Assembly: GCA_025464915.1 (NCBI GenBank)
Contig: JAODNF010000233.1
Span: 1 to 7,295, forward strand
DNA length: 7,295 nt
Origin: Frankiales bacterium
GTDB lineage: Bacteria > Actinomycetota > Actinomycetes > Mycobacteriales > SCTD01
Direction: 5' to 3'
Part shown: in pieces, positions 1-5,768 of the stretch
How positions within the stretch are numbered: the stretch's first letter is position 1
How the letters are laid out: every line of letters starts with the position of its first letter
The notes under the pieces: model-generated
The model's database searches: none
What the model saw: only the letters and a program-made list of their open reading frames with translations
Told to the model about the DNA's origin: nothing
Made by a program: the position numbers and the translations under genes

Positions 1-63
1 GGCGCTGTGGAGGGTCACGCTCTGGGGCGTCACCAGCCGGCGGTCACGAGGACGGACGCCCTG

Positions 64-507
64 ATGCCGCTGATCCTGCTGCTGGCCTTCGTCGTGGTGC
101 CGATCGTCGAGATCTACGTGATCGTCCAGGTGGGCGAGGCGATCGGCGTCATCCCCACGGTCCTGCTGCTCATCGCGGACGCGGTCCTCGGGACGTGGAT
201 CTTCCGTCGGGAGGGCCGCAAGGCCTGGGAGGCACTGCGCCAGGCGATCGGGGAGCACCGGGTGCCGACCCGTGAGGTCACGGACGGGGCGCTGATCGTG
301 GTCGGGGGAGCGCTGATGCTGGCTCCGGGATTCGTCACCGACGCGGTCGGGCTGCTGTGCGTCCTGCCGCCCACACGTGCGGTGCTGCGCCGGGCGCTGT
401 CGGCGTGGGTCGGGCGGCGGCTGCTCGGGTCAGCCCTCCCGCAGCGCCGCCCGGGCCGGACGAAAAGGGCCGACGACGTCATCGAGGGCGAGATCGTCGA
501 CGAGTAG
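64..507 (+). CDS. fxsA: FxsA family cytoplasmic membrane protein
   Basis: 147 aa. FxsA proteins are small inner-membrane proteins; E. coli FxsA, when overproduced, relieves F-plasmid exclusion of phage T7, and the normal role is poorly known. Hydrophobic segments lie at about residues 1-22, 28-46 and 75-100. Recognisable family features are the start MPLILLLAFVVVPIVEI, the segment TDGALIVVGGALMLAPGF followed by VTDAVG, and a basic then acidic tail ending in DVIEGEIVDE. The length is close to E. coli FxsA (about 158 aa). ATG 64 is chosen because the family starts directly with the first membrane helix and GAGGA lies at 48-52; an in-frame GTG at 7 would add 19 residues that do not look like the family. 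The gene converges on rbpA, and a hairpin separates them. Family identity is fairly secure; function here is unknown. Confidence 0.88.
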   Translation: MPLILLLAFVVVPIVEIYVIVQVGEAIGVIPTVLLLIADAVLGTWIFRREGRKAWEALRQAIGEHRVPTREVTDGALIVVGGALMLAPGFVTDAVGLLCVLPPTRAVLRRALSAWVGRRLLGSALPQRRPGRTKRADDVIEGEIVDE

Positions 508-539
508 CCGCGCCCCCGTCAGCCGTCCGCAGTGGCACA

Positions 540-578
540 GCTTCCCGACAAGGCAAGCCTCAGCGACGGCCGGGAAGC
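540..578. terminator. Hairpin between convergent fxsA and rbpA
   Basis: Perfect 8-bp inverted repeat, GCTTCCCG at 540-547 and CGGGAAGC at 571-578, separated by 23 bases that contain a smaller GGC/GCC pair. It sits in the 87-bp gap between two converging stop codons, where a two-way terminator is expected. There is no T-tract on either strand, which is common in high-GC actinobacteria. The long loop makes it a weaker candidate than the later hairpins. Confidence 0.45.
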
Positions 579-594
579 GGGCTACCGGGTCGGT

Positions 595-996
595 CTAGGC
601 GGACTTGCGGGCGGCGGCCTTGCGGTCGGCGGCCTGCTGCGCCTTGAGGGCGGCCTTCACCGCGCCCTGCTGCTCGTGGAGCGCAGCGAGGCGCTCGGCC
701 AGCACCTCCTCGAGCTCGGCGATGGTGCGCCGCTCGAGGAGCCTGTCCCAGTGCGTGCGGGCCGGCTTCACGGCCTGGGCCTCGGGCTGCTCGGCGTTGC
801 GCAGGAGCGCCTCGGCACCGCAGACCCGGCACTCCCAGGTCGGCGGGATGTCGGCCTCGGCCGCGAAGGGGACCGTCGTCTCGTGCCCGTTCGCGCAGTC
901 GTAGGCCGTCAGGGACCGCGGCGCGAACTCAGTGTGGCGGTCGCTCTCGTAGCTCACCGAGCCGAGTCGGCTTCCACGCAGCACGCGATCACTCAT
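595..996 (-). CDS. rbpA: RNA polymerase-binding protein RbpA (zinc-containing form)
   Basis: 133 aa. RbpA binds the primary sigma factor and core RNA polymerase of actinobacteria and stabilises the open promoter complex. The N-terminus MSDRVLRGSRLGSVSYESDR is the classic RbpA start, followed by the core with FAPRSL, VPFAAEADIPPTWECRVCG and the sigma-binding helix region KPARTHWDRLLERR plus IAELEEVLAERL. Cys34, His38, Cys56 and Cys59 match the zinc ligands of Streptomyces RbpA; the mycobacterial form has lost some of them. The C-terminal tail is Ala/Lys-rich and ends in KSA, as in Streptomyces. The start at 996 fits the family and has GGAGG five bases upstream on the minus strand. An in-frame ATG at 1095 would add 33 non-family residues and would lie upstream of the promoter at 1039-1064. 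Monocistronic and convergent with fxsA. Confidence 0.96.
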   Translation of the reverse strand: MSDRVLRGSRLGSVSYESDRHTEFAPRSLTAYDCANGHETTVPFAAEADIPPTWECRVCGAEALLRNAEQPEAQAVKPARTHWDRLLERRTIAELEEVLAERLAALHEQQGAVKAALKAQQAADRKAAARKSA

Positions 997-1038
997 GAGG
1001 GCCTCCACAAAACCTGGGTCGTGCACGAACACCTGTAC

Positions 1039-1064
1039 AACGGTCGGACCCGCAGAAGGATTCC
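1039..1064 (-). promoter_or_regulatory. SigR/SigH-type stress promoter of rbpA
   Basis: On the minus strand the sequence reads GGGAAT, then exactly 18 bases, then GTT. The plus strand shows ATTCC at 1060-1064 and AAC at 1039-1041. This matches the thiol-oxidative-stress ECF sigma consensus GGAAT-N18/19-GTT known from Streptomyces SigR and mycobacterial SigH. Transcription would start near 1030, giving a leader of roughly 35 bases before the rbpA start at 996. Streptomyces rbpA is a known SigR target, so motif, spacing and gene agree. Confidence 0.8.
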
Positions 1065-1188
1065 CTGGTTGCGCTGTCTCACCCGTGCGGCGCACCTTCC
1101 CGGCGTGTCACGAGCCCCGTCCTTGACTTCTGGGGGCAACTCCGGAGCCAGATGTCCGTTTTCGGCCGTTTCTGCTCTCGACAGGCCT

Positions 1189-1254
1189 CAGGTGCCCGGG
1201 GGAGAGTGCCGAGGTCACTGCTGACGCACCTGTCCCGCAGTCACCTTCAGTCAC
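1189..1254 (+). promoter_or_regulatory. Repeat-containing leader of the NlpC/P60 gene
   Basis: The region just upstream of the NlpC/P60 gene holds an inverted repeat, CAGGTGC at 1189-1195 with GCACCTG at 1226-1232, and two direct copies of CAGTCAC at 1238-1244 and 1248-1254 spaced exactly one helical turn (10 bp) apart. Another GTCAC lies at 1214-1218. Further upstream, TTGACT at 1123-1128 could be a -35 box, but I see no convincing -10 box. This could be a folded leader or an operator; I recognise no named element. Confidence 0.25.
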
Positions 1255-1265
1255 AGGAGGCGCAC

Positions 1266-2207
1266 GTGCCCCCGAGCTCCCGAGCCGCCGCGACGAGGGG
1301 CGTCGCCGTGCTCCTCACCTGCCTGGCGCTGGCGTCGGCCGGGCTGGCGGCAGCTCACGGGGGAGCCAAGCGCTCGGCCGATCCCGCCGCGGCGGTGATC
1401 GGCGCCGCGCGGTCGCACCTGGGGGACCGGTACGTCTGGGGGGCCGCCGGGCCGGACGGGTTCGACTGCTCCGGCCTGATGATCACGGTCTGGGGCCGCC
1501 GTACGCACCACATGCCACGCACGTCCGCGCAGCAGCAGGCCTGGGCGGTTCCGATCCCGGCCGCGCAGGCGCTGCCGGGGGACCTGGTGTTCTTCGGTGA
1601 GCCGGTGACGCACGTCGGGCTGGTGCTCGGACGCAACCGGGCCGGGCTGCGGATGATCGACGCCTCCTCGTCGCAGCACGGCGTCGTCGAGCGCCAGGTC
1701 TGGGGGAGCGGGGTCGTCCGGTTCGGGCGGGTGCCTCGGCGCGGGATGCCCCCGGTGCGGCCCTGGACCCCTCCGGCCGTGGCGGCTCCGGCGCCGGTCG
1801 CCCTCGTGTCCCCGGCGGAGCCCGCTCTGCACGGCAAAGCGCCGGTGAAGGGACTGCCGAGGGCGCCCGCCGCGAGCAGCGCGACCATGAAGCGGTTCGT
1901 CGCGCTCGCCCGTGGCCAGGTGGGCGCGCGCGGCTGGAGCGACACCCGGCTCGTCGCGGCGCTCTGGCACCGGGCTGGTGGGGCGCCCTCACCGGACAGC
2001 CGGACCGCGATCGCGAACCGCACCCACCGCGTCCTGCTGCGCAGTGCGAGGGTCGGTGACCTGGTCGTCTACGCCTCCCCGAACGACCACGTGGGCGTCT
2101 ACGTGGGCGGCGGCTGGATGGTCGACGCCTCGCGCTCGCTGGGCGCCGTCGTGCTGCGCCCGGTCTGGGCGGATCCGGGTGTACGGGTCCTGTCGTGGAA
2201 CCGGTGA
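1266..2207 (+). CDS. Secreted NlpC/P60 peptidase with a degenerate second domain
   Basis: 313 aa. NlpC/P60 enzymes are cysteine endopeptidases that cut the stem peptide of peptidoglycan outside the membrane. GTG 1266 is the likely start because AGGAGG lies five bases upstream (1255-1260) and a signal peptide follows at once (hydrophobic core about residues 13-29, AAAHGG near the cleavage site). Domain 1 (about 41-155) carries FDCSGL with catalytic Cys68, GDLVFFG, His116 in THVGLVLG, and Asp132 in MIDASS at the third catalytic position. A Pro/Ala-rich linker covers about 160-205. Domain 2 (about 208-312) repeats the same fold: VGDLVVY, His275 in DHVGVYVG and MVDAS near 285-289. The segment aligned to FDCSGL reads WSDTRL, so the nucleophile Cys is replaced by Asp226 and this domain should be inactive. 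It may bind the wall or position domain 1. Separated from the next gene by 77 bp, which holds a candidate promoter. Confidence 0.88.
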   Translation: MPPSSRAAATRGVAVLLTCLALASAGLAAAHGGAKRSADPAAAVIGAARSHLGDRYVWGAAGPDGFDCSGLMITVWGRRTHHMPRTSAQQQAWAVPIPAAQALPGDLVFFGEPVTHVGLVLGRNRAGLRMIDASSSQHGVVERQVWGSGVVRFGRVPRRGMPPVRPWTPPAVAAPAPVALVSPAEPALHGKAPVKGLPRAPAASSATMKRFVALARGQVGARGWSDTRLVAALWHRAGGAPSPDSRTAIANRTHRVLLRSARVGDLVVYASPNDHVGVYVGGGWMVDASRSLGAVVLRPVWADPGVRVLSWNR

Positions 2208-2239
2208 GCCGAGACCTGCCTGTCAACCCGGCGGGTCGG

Positions 2240-2245
2240 TAGAGT
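2240..2245 (+). promoter_or_regulatory. Candidate -10 box of the beta-propeller gene
   Basis: TAGAGT at 2240-2245 matches the actinobacterial housekeeping -10 pattern TANNNT and lies 40 bp before the GTG start, in the only gap between two genes. The -35 side is weak (CTGCCT at 2216-2221, 18-bp spacer), which is common in this group. Transcription would start near 2252, about 33 bases upstream of the start codon. GAGGAG at 2273-2278 is the ribosome binding site. Confidence 0.4.
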
Positions 2246-2284
2246 CGTCGCACCGTCGCTCGACCCACGCCTGAGGAGCACCAC

Positions 2285-4339
2285 GTGACCCGCGGTCGCC
2301 TGCTTTCCGCCCTGCTCGGGGCGTCGTCCCTCGTCGTCGCGGCTCTCGTCGCCGGTCCGAGCGCCTCGGCCGCCGCGGCCCAGTCGCACCTGACGGTCCC
2401 GGGCGCGCCCGGCAAGGTGTCCACCTCCTGGACGGGCACCGCGCCGTTCAACAACAACCAGGACGGCCTCGTCTACGGCCAGCTCGGTCTCGACGACCCC
2501 AAGAACTCCTGCTCGACGAGCAACACCACGCTCAACGACCAGCACACGGTCAACGTGACCTTCCCGGCCGGCCTGTCCAAGAGCTACGACACGCTCGTCC
2601 GCTTCACCATCAAGTGGAACGACACCGTCGGCAACAACACCACCCAGGACATGGCGCTCTACGTCTACGGGCCGGACAAGAAGCTCGTCGCGGCGTCCGA
2701 CGGCAGCCAGGCCGAGGAGGGCATCAACGTCACCGACCGCACGGGCGGCACCTACACGGTCCTCGTGTGCGCCTTCCAGAACCTCCCGCAGGGCACGCCC
2801 TACGTCGGGTCCGCCACGGCGTACACCGTCGTCCCCGCCCACTTCCCGCGGGCCAAGAACGTCGTCGCCCCGGCCTACCGCCAGTACAGCGCGCCGAAGG
2901 GCAAGTCCGACAACGCCGGCGAGCCGAGCATCGGCGCCAACTGGAAGAGCGGCAACACCCTCTACACGTCCAACACCGACGAGTACGTCGTGAAGTTCGA
3001 CGACAAGCGCGGGACGTCCTCGTGGACGCTCGTCAACGACGACATCACCGACCCGTCGAACAAGATCACCTTCGACCCGATCGGGTTCACCGACCACGCG
3101 ACCGGCCGCACGATCGTCAGCCAGCTCTACCTGGCCTGCAGCGCGGCCGCGTACAGCGACGACGACTTCACCACGCTCGCCACGCCGCAGCAGGGCTGCG
3201 GCTCCGGCCTCAACGGCTTCGACCACCAGACCTTCGGCGGCGGCAAGTACCCCGAGGGCTTCGGACCGCTGCTCTCCTACCCGCACGCGGTCTACTACTG
3301 CTCGCAGGGCCAGGGCCTGGTGCTCGGCGGTGCGACCTGCGCGCGCAGCGATGACGGCGGCATCACCTTCAACACCCCCGTGGCCACGTGGACGACCGAG
3401 TGCTCGGGCATCCACGGCCACGTGCAGGTCAGCCCGAAGGACGGCACCGTCTACCTCCCGAACGCCAAGTGCGGCGACAAGCAGGGCGTCGCGGTCTCGC
3501 GCGACGCCGGTGAGCACTGGGTCGTGCGGACCATCCCGGACAGCATCGCGGGGGAGAGCGACCCCTACGTCGGGGTCGGCACCGACGGCACGCTCTACTA
3601 CTCCTACAGCGACGGTACGGGCCACGCGCGGGTCGCCGTCTCGCGCGACCGTGGCACGACCTGGTCCAAGAGCATCGACGTCGGCGTCCCGGCGGGCGTC
3701 CGCAACAGCGAGTTCGCGATGGTCGTCGCAGGTGACGGCGACCGCGCGACCGTCGCGTTCCTCGGCACCACGACGCCCGGCTCCACCCAGGCGGCTTCGT
3801 TCGGCAAGAACGCCGCCGGCGACACCTTCGTCGGCGCCGCGTGGCACCTCTACATGGCGACCACCTACGACCGCGGCAAGACCTGGACGACGGTCGACGG
3901 CACGCCGCACGACCCGGTGCAGCGCGGCTGCATCTGGAACTCGGGCGGCAGCAACCCGTGCCGCAACCTGCTCGACTTCGACGCAGTCACGATCGACAAG
4001 ACCGGGCGCGTGATGGTCGGGTACGCCGACGGCTGCGTCGGACCGGACGTCAACGCCAAGGCCAACTGCGCCGTGTCGACCGCTGTGTCGGCCAACAAGC
4101 TCGACAACCACGGCGCGATCCTGCGCCAGATCAGCGGCAAGACGCTGTTCAAGGCCTACGACGCCAGCAGCGCCGTGGTCCCGCCGGTGACGGTCCCCGG
4201 GACGGCGAACCCCGGCGGCGGCACCAAGAACCCGGGTGGGGGCCTCGCCGCCACCGGTGGCACGCCGCTGCTGGCCCTGGCCGGGCTGCTGCTCCTGGCC
4301 GGCGGGGCGCTCTGGATGCGCCGTCGCCAGCACAGCTGA
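2285..4339 (+). CDS. Secreted Asp-box beta-propeller protein with LAATG sorting signal
   Basis: 684 aa. The N-terminus is a signal peptide (basic start MTRGR, hydrophobic core about 7-23, cleavage near ASA/AAA). Residues about 35-180 look like a beta-rich extracellular domain with two Cys. From about 200 to 620 the protein resembles a sialidase-fold (BNR) propeller with Asp-box motifs SDDGGITF at 355, SRDAGEHW at 405, SRDRGTTW at 453 and YDRGKTW at 528. A Gly/Pro/Thr-rich stretch precedes LAATG (654-658), a hydrophobic helix and the tail RRRQHS. That is the tripartite signal for covalent wall attachment by a class E sortase (LAXTG in actinobacteria). I see no clear FRIP motif, so real sialidase activity is not supported; the propeller may bind a glycan or polymer. 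GTG 2285 has GAGGAG six bases upstream. A strong hairpin follows the stop. Confidence 0.85.
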   Translation: MTRGRLLSALLGASSLVVAALVAGPSASAAAAQSHLTVPGAPGKVSTSWTGTAPFNNNQDGLVYGQLGLDDPKNSCSTSNTTLNDQHTVNVTFPAGLSKSYDTLVRFTIKWNDTVGNNTTQDMALYVYGPDKKLVAASDGSQAEEGINVTDRTGGTYTVLVCAFQNLPQGTPYVGSATAYTVVPAHFPRAKNVVAPAYRQYSAPKGKSDNAGEPSIGANWKSGNTLYTSNTDEYVVKFDDKRGTSSWTLVNDDITDPSNKITFDPIGFTDHATGRTIVSQLYLACSAAAYSDDDFTTLATPQQGCGSGLNGFDHQTFGGGKYPEGFGPLLSYPHAVYYCSQGQGLVLGGATCARSDDGGITFNTPVATWTTECSGIHGHVQVSPKDGTVYLPNAKCGDKQGVAVSRDAGEHWVVRTIPDSIAGESDPYVGVGTDGTLYYSYSDGTGHARVAVSRDRGTTWSKSIDVGVPAGVRNSEFAMVVAGDGDRATVAFLGTTTPGSTQAASFGKNAAGDTFVGAAWHLYMATTYDRGKTWTTVDGTPHDPVQRGCIWNSGGSNPCRNLLDFDAVTIDKTGRVMVGYADGCVGPDVNAKANCAVSTAVSANKLDNHGAILRQISGKTLFKAYDASSAVVPPVTVPGTANPGGGTKNPGGGLAATGGTPLLALAGLLLLAGGALWMRRRQHS

Positions 4340-4362
4340 TTGGCAGGAATCCCACGGCGAGA

Positions 4363-4389
4363 AGCTGTCCTGCCACCGGCAGGACGGCT
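4363..4389 (+). terminator. Strong hairpin terminator after the propeller gene
   Basis: A 12-bp stem, AGCTGTCCTGCC at 4363-4374 and GGCAGGACGGCT at 4378-4389, closed by a three-base ACC loop. All pairs are Watson-Crick except one T-G wobble. It starts 23 bp after the propeller stop. No T-tract follows, as is usual in actinobacteria. It suggests that the dinB-like gene starting at 4412 is expressed separately or by limited read-through. Confidence 0.7.
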
Positions 4390-4411
4390 ACGGGACTGCT
4401 GGACTGCTCCC

Positions 4412-4936
4412 ATGACAGCGATCTCCCCCGACACCAAGGACTGGACGTGGGTCCTGCGCCGGCCCTGCCCGGAGTGCGGCTTCGACGCGGCGGCGGTGCA
4501 GCCGTCGGACGTCGGCCCGCACCTGCGGCAGGCGGCGCTGGACCTCTGTGACGCGCTGCGCCGGCCGGACGCCGCCGTGCGGCCAGACCCGGCGAGGTGG
4601 TCGCCGCTCGAGTACGCCTGCCACGTCCGCGACGTCTACCGCCTCTACCTGACGCGCCTGGACCTGATGCTGGGTCAGGACGACCCGCTGTTCGCCAACT
4701 GGGACCAGGACCAGACCGCCGTCACGGAGCGGTACGACCTGCAGGACGCGGCCCTCGTCGCCCGCGAGCTCGCCGAGGCCACCGACGCGCTCACCTCGCG
4801 ATACGCGGGCCTCGCCGGCGACGCCTGGGACCGCACCGGTCGGCGCAGCGACGGCGCGACGTTCACGGTGCGCACGTTCAGCCAGTACCTGGTGCACGAC
4901 CCGGTGCACCACGTCTGGGACGTCTCGCACGCTTGA
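4412..4936 (+). CDS. DinB/YfiT-like putative metal-dependent protein
   Basis: 174 aa. The DinB/YfiT-like superfamily is a four-helix bundle binding a metal through three His; members include mycothiol- and bacillithiol-dependent transferases, and most are uncharacterised. The start MTAISPDTKDWTWVL followed by RPCPECGFDA is typical of an actinobacterial subfamily; Cys19 and Cys22 form a CPEC pair. Metal-ligand candidates are His71 in EYACHVRDV and His162 and/or His166/His167 in YLVHDPVHHVWDV. ATG 4412 is chosen because it begins the conserved family N-terminus, although there is no good ribosome binding site, only a weak GGACTG. An upstream in-frame ATG at 4340 would run through the terminator hairpin and is unlikely. 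The stop codon ends three bases before the dif site, so the gene marks the last host sequence. Substrate unknown. Confidence 0.82.
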   Translation: MTAISPDTKDWTWVLRRPCPECGFDAAAVQPSDVGPHLRQAALDLCDALRRPDAAVRPDPARWSPLEYACHVRDVYRLYLTRLDLMLGQDDPLFANWDQDQTAVTERYDLQDAALVARELAEATDALTSRYAGLAGDAWDRTGRRSDGATFTVRTFSQYLVHDPVHHVWDVSHA

Positions 4937-4939
4937 GGG

Positions 4940-4967
4940 TTCGCCGATAATCGACATTATGTAAGGT
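4940..4967 (+). other. dif: XerCD dif recombination site (probable prophage attL)
   Basis: 28-bp site with left arm TTCGCCGATAA (4940-4950), 6-bp centre TCGACA (4951-4956) and right arm TTATGTAAGGT (4957-4967). The inner ATAA and TTAT are the diagnostic inverted core of XerC/XerD sites. Compared with the actinobacterial dif consensus as I recall it, the left arm, centre and the first six bases of the right arm fit, and two bases differ in the outer right arm (AAGGT where CAAGT is usual). dif is where XerC and XerD resolve chromosome dimers at the replication terminus, and where many filamentous phages integrate. The right-arm deviation, on the phage side, is what a host/phage hybrid attL would show. 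Confidence 0.85.
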
Positions 4968-5067
4968 TGCGGACACGGAGCGTAACGGCTCTGTAGTACC
5001 GGACCAGAAGCCCCATGAGCAGGCGGGGCTGACGCTCGACGAGTACCTCGCGGCGGTGCTGTCGTGA
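4966..5067 (+). other. Open frame abutting dif without a normal start codon
   Basis: Reading from the right edge of dif, the frame is open from the TAA at 4948-4950 to a TGA at 5065-5067 and ends in HEQAGLTLDEYLAAVLS, which looks like ordinary protein. There is no ATG, GTG or TTG in this frame before a GTG three codons from the end. The stop overlaps the GTG of the next gene (GTGA), as real genes in this array do. It could be the C-terminal end of a phage gene that reads across attP in the circular form, or a non-coding leader. A 6-bp hairpin (AGCCCC 5009-5014, GGGGCT 5025-5030) lies inside. TTGCGG at 4967-4972 and TGTAGT at 4992-4997 might form a weak promoter, but the 19-bp spacing is poor. 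Confidence 0.3.
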
Positions 5068-5237
5068 AGGCGCGTGCCTCGGACCTGAGTCGCGGCACGG
5101 TGGTCGTTGTCGACGGTGTGCGGCGCGTTCTGCTGGACCGTGCGCCGGGCTCGGCCTGGTGGTGCTCGGGCACCAAGTACCCGGTGCCGATCAAGAACAT
5201 GCACCTCGCCTCGGCGGCGGTGGCTGGTGGCCGATGA
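5064..5237 (+). CDS. Small basic hypothetical phage protein
   Basis: 57 aa, not recognised. The GTG start overlaps the preceding TGA, and the ATGA at its end overlaps the next gene, so it looks translationally coupled on both sides. It is soluble and basic: MKARASDLSRG, then a beta-rich stretch GTVVVVDGVRRVLLD, then APGSAWWCSGTKYPVPIKNMHL. The paired aromatic residues and positive charge would suit a nucleic-acid-binding mini-barrel, and Ff phages place their single-strand DNA-binding protein (gene V) just upstream of the coat cluster. That function is inference from position and size; no binding motif is recognisable. Confidence 0.55.
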   Translation: MKARASDLSRGTVVVVDGVRRVLLDRAPGSAWWCSGTKYPVPIKNMHLASAAVAGGR

Positions 5238-5680
5238 CGGCGACGAGGTCGCGGAGCTGGCTGCGCGCGTGGCCAGCCGCGTTCCTCCCCTGCGCGCTGT
5301 TCCTGCTGCTGCTGCTGGGGTCGTTGGCGTCGTCGAGCGCGTCGAGCCTCGGCACGTCGGCCCGGAGCGCTGGGCGCACTTGCCCGGCGGTGGCCGGGGG
5401 GCGGTTCAGCCTTCCGCTCGTACCCGGACTCGGGTGTTCCTTACGGGCCTGGTCAAGCCCATCGTTCTTCTCGGCGCGCTCGCTCTGGGGCTCTACTGGA
5501 CGGGCAGCCTTCTGGGTGGCCTCCTGCACTTTGACGGACCCGGCGGAGGCCTCGTGCCTTCCGTCGTACAGCCAACAGCAGGCCCGGGACGCCCATCGCC
5601 TGGTGTTGTTCGCGGTGGTGTGCGGAAGCCTGCTCGTGCTGCTGCTGGCGGCGGCGCTCATCGTTCTGCTCGGCCGGTGA
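5234..5680 (+). CDS. Exported or membrane-anchored Cys-containing hypothetical phage protein
   Basis: 148 aa, not recognised. ATG 5234 overlaps the preceding stop (ATGA). A basic start (MTATRSRSWLRAW) leads into a hydrophobic segment at about 13-30, either a signal peptide or an anchor. The middle is Ser/Gly/Trp-rich with Cys at 50, 68, 98 and 108, an even number compatible with two disulfides outside the cell. A long hydrophobic helix lies at about 122-146 and the tail is GR. This suits a membrane-held virion or assembly protein. A different frame is also open here and ends at 5688, but third-position G/C is clearly higher in the frame given, especially over the first 60 and last 50 codons. 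Confidence 0.6.
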   Translation: MTATRSRSWLRAWPAAFLPCALFLLLLLGSLASSSASSLGTSARSAGRTCPAVAGGRFSLPLVPGLGCSLRAWSSPSFFSARSLWGSTGRAAFWVASCTLTDPAEASCLPSYSQQQARDAHRLVLFAVVCGSLLVLLLAAALIVLLGR

Positions 5681-5684
5681 AGCG

Positions 5685-5768
5685 ATGACGCGGCTGCGGT
5701 GGTTCGTGCTCGGAGGGTTCGTCGGGGCGCTGCTGCAGGGCCTTGAGGACTCATGGCGGTCGCGATGA
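5685..5768 (+). CDS. 27-residue single-pass membrane peptide
   Basis: 27 aa: basic start MTRLRW, hydrophobic stretch FVLGGFVGALLQG, charged tail LEDSWRSR. ATG 5685 lies four bases after the preceding TGA, and the gene overlaps the next one. The size and lack of a signal peptide resemble inovirus tip proteins pVII and pIX (32-33 aa), but such a short peptide cannot be assigned from sequence. It is supported by gene packing and its membrane profile only. Its start region is partly repeated at 7061-7077. Confidence 0.45.
   Translation: MTRLRWFVLGGFVGALLQGLEDSWRSR

Noticed and set aside
7..63. Upstream GTG start for fxsA at position 7
   Set aside because: The added 19 residues are hydrophilic and unlike the family, which starts with the first membrane helix. 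GAGGA at 48-52 supports ATG 64.
532..1224. Plus-strand open frame of 230 codons across rbpA
   Set aside because: It is antisense to rbpA, which is certain from its conserved motifs and zinc ligands.
1097..1265. Cyclic di-AMP (ydaO/yuaA) riboswitch upstream of the NlpC/P60 gene
   Set aside because: These riboswitches often precede cell-wall hydrolase genes in actinobacteria, so I looked, but I could not find the conserved GGGGAA-type and CCG...GUCAG-type blocks. Only short repeats are visible.
2099..4333. Very long open frame on the minus strand (744 codons) opposite the propeller gene
   Set aside because: It mirrors a plus-strand gene with G/C-rich third positions, which removes antisense stops. 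The product is a repetitive Arg/Val/Asp/Ala-rich string without signal, domain or ribosome binding site, whereas the plus strand has signal peptide, Asp boxes and a sorting signal.
2285..4339. Naming the propeller gene a sialidase
   Set aside because: Asp boxes occur in many non-sialidase propellers, and no FRIP motif or clear catalytic set was found by eye.
4967..4997. Promoter TTGCGG / TGTAGT at the left prophage end
   Set aside because: The 19-bp spacing and weak -10 match are not enough to call it; it is mentioned only as a possibility in the adjoining entry.
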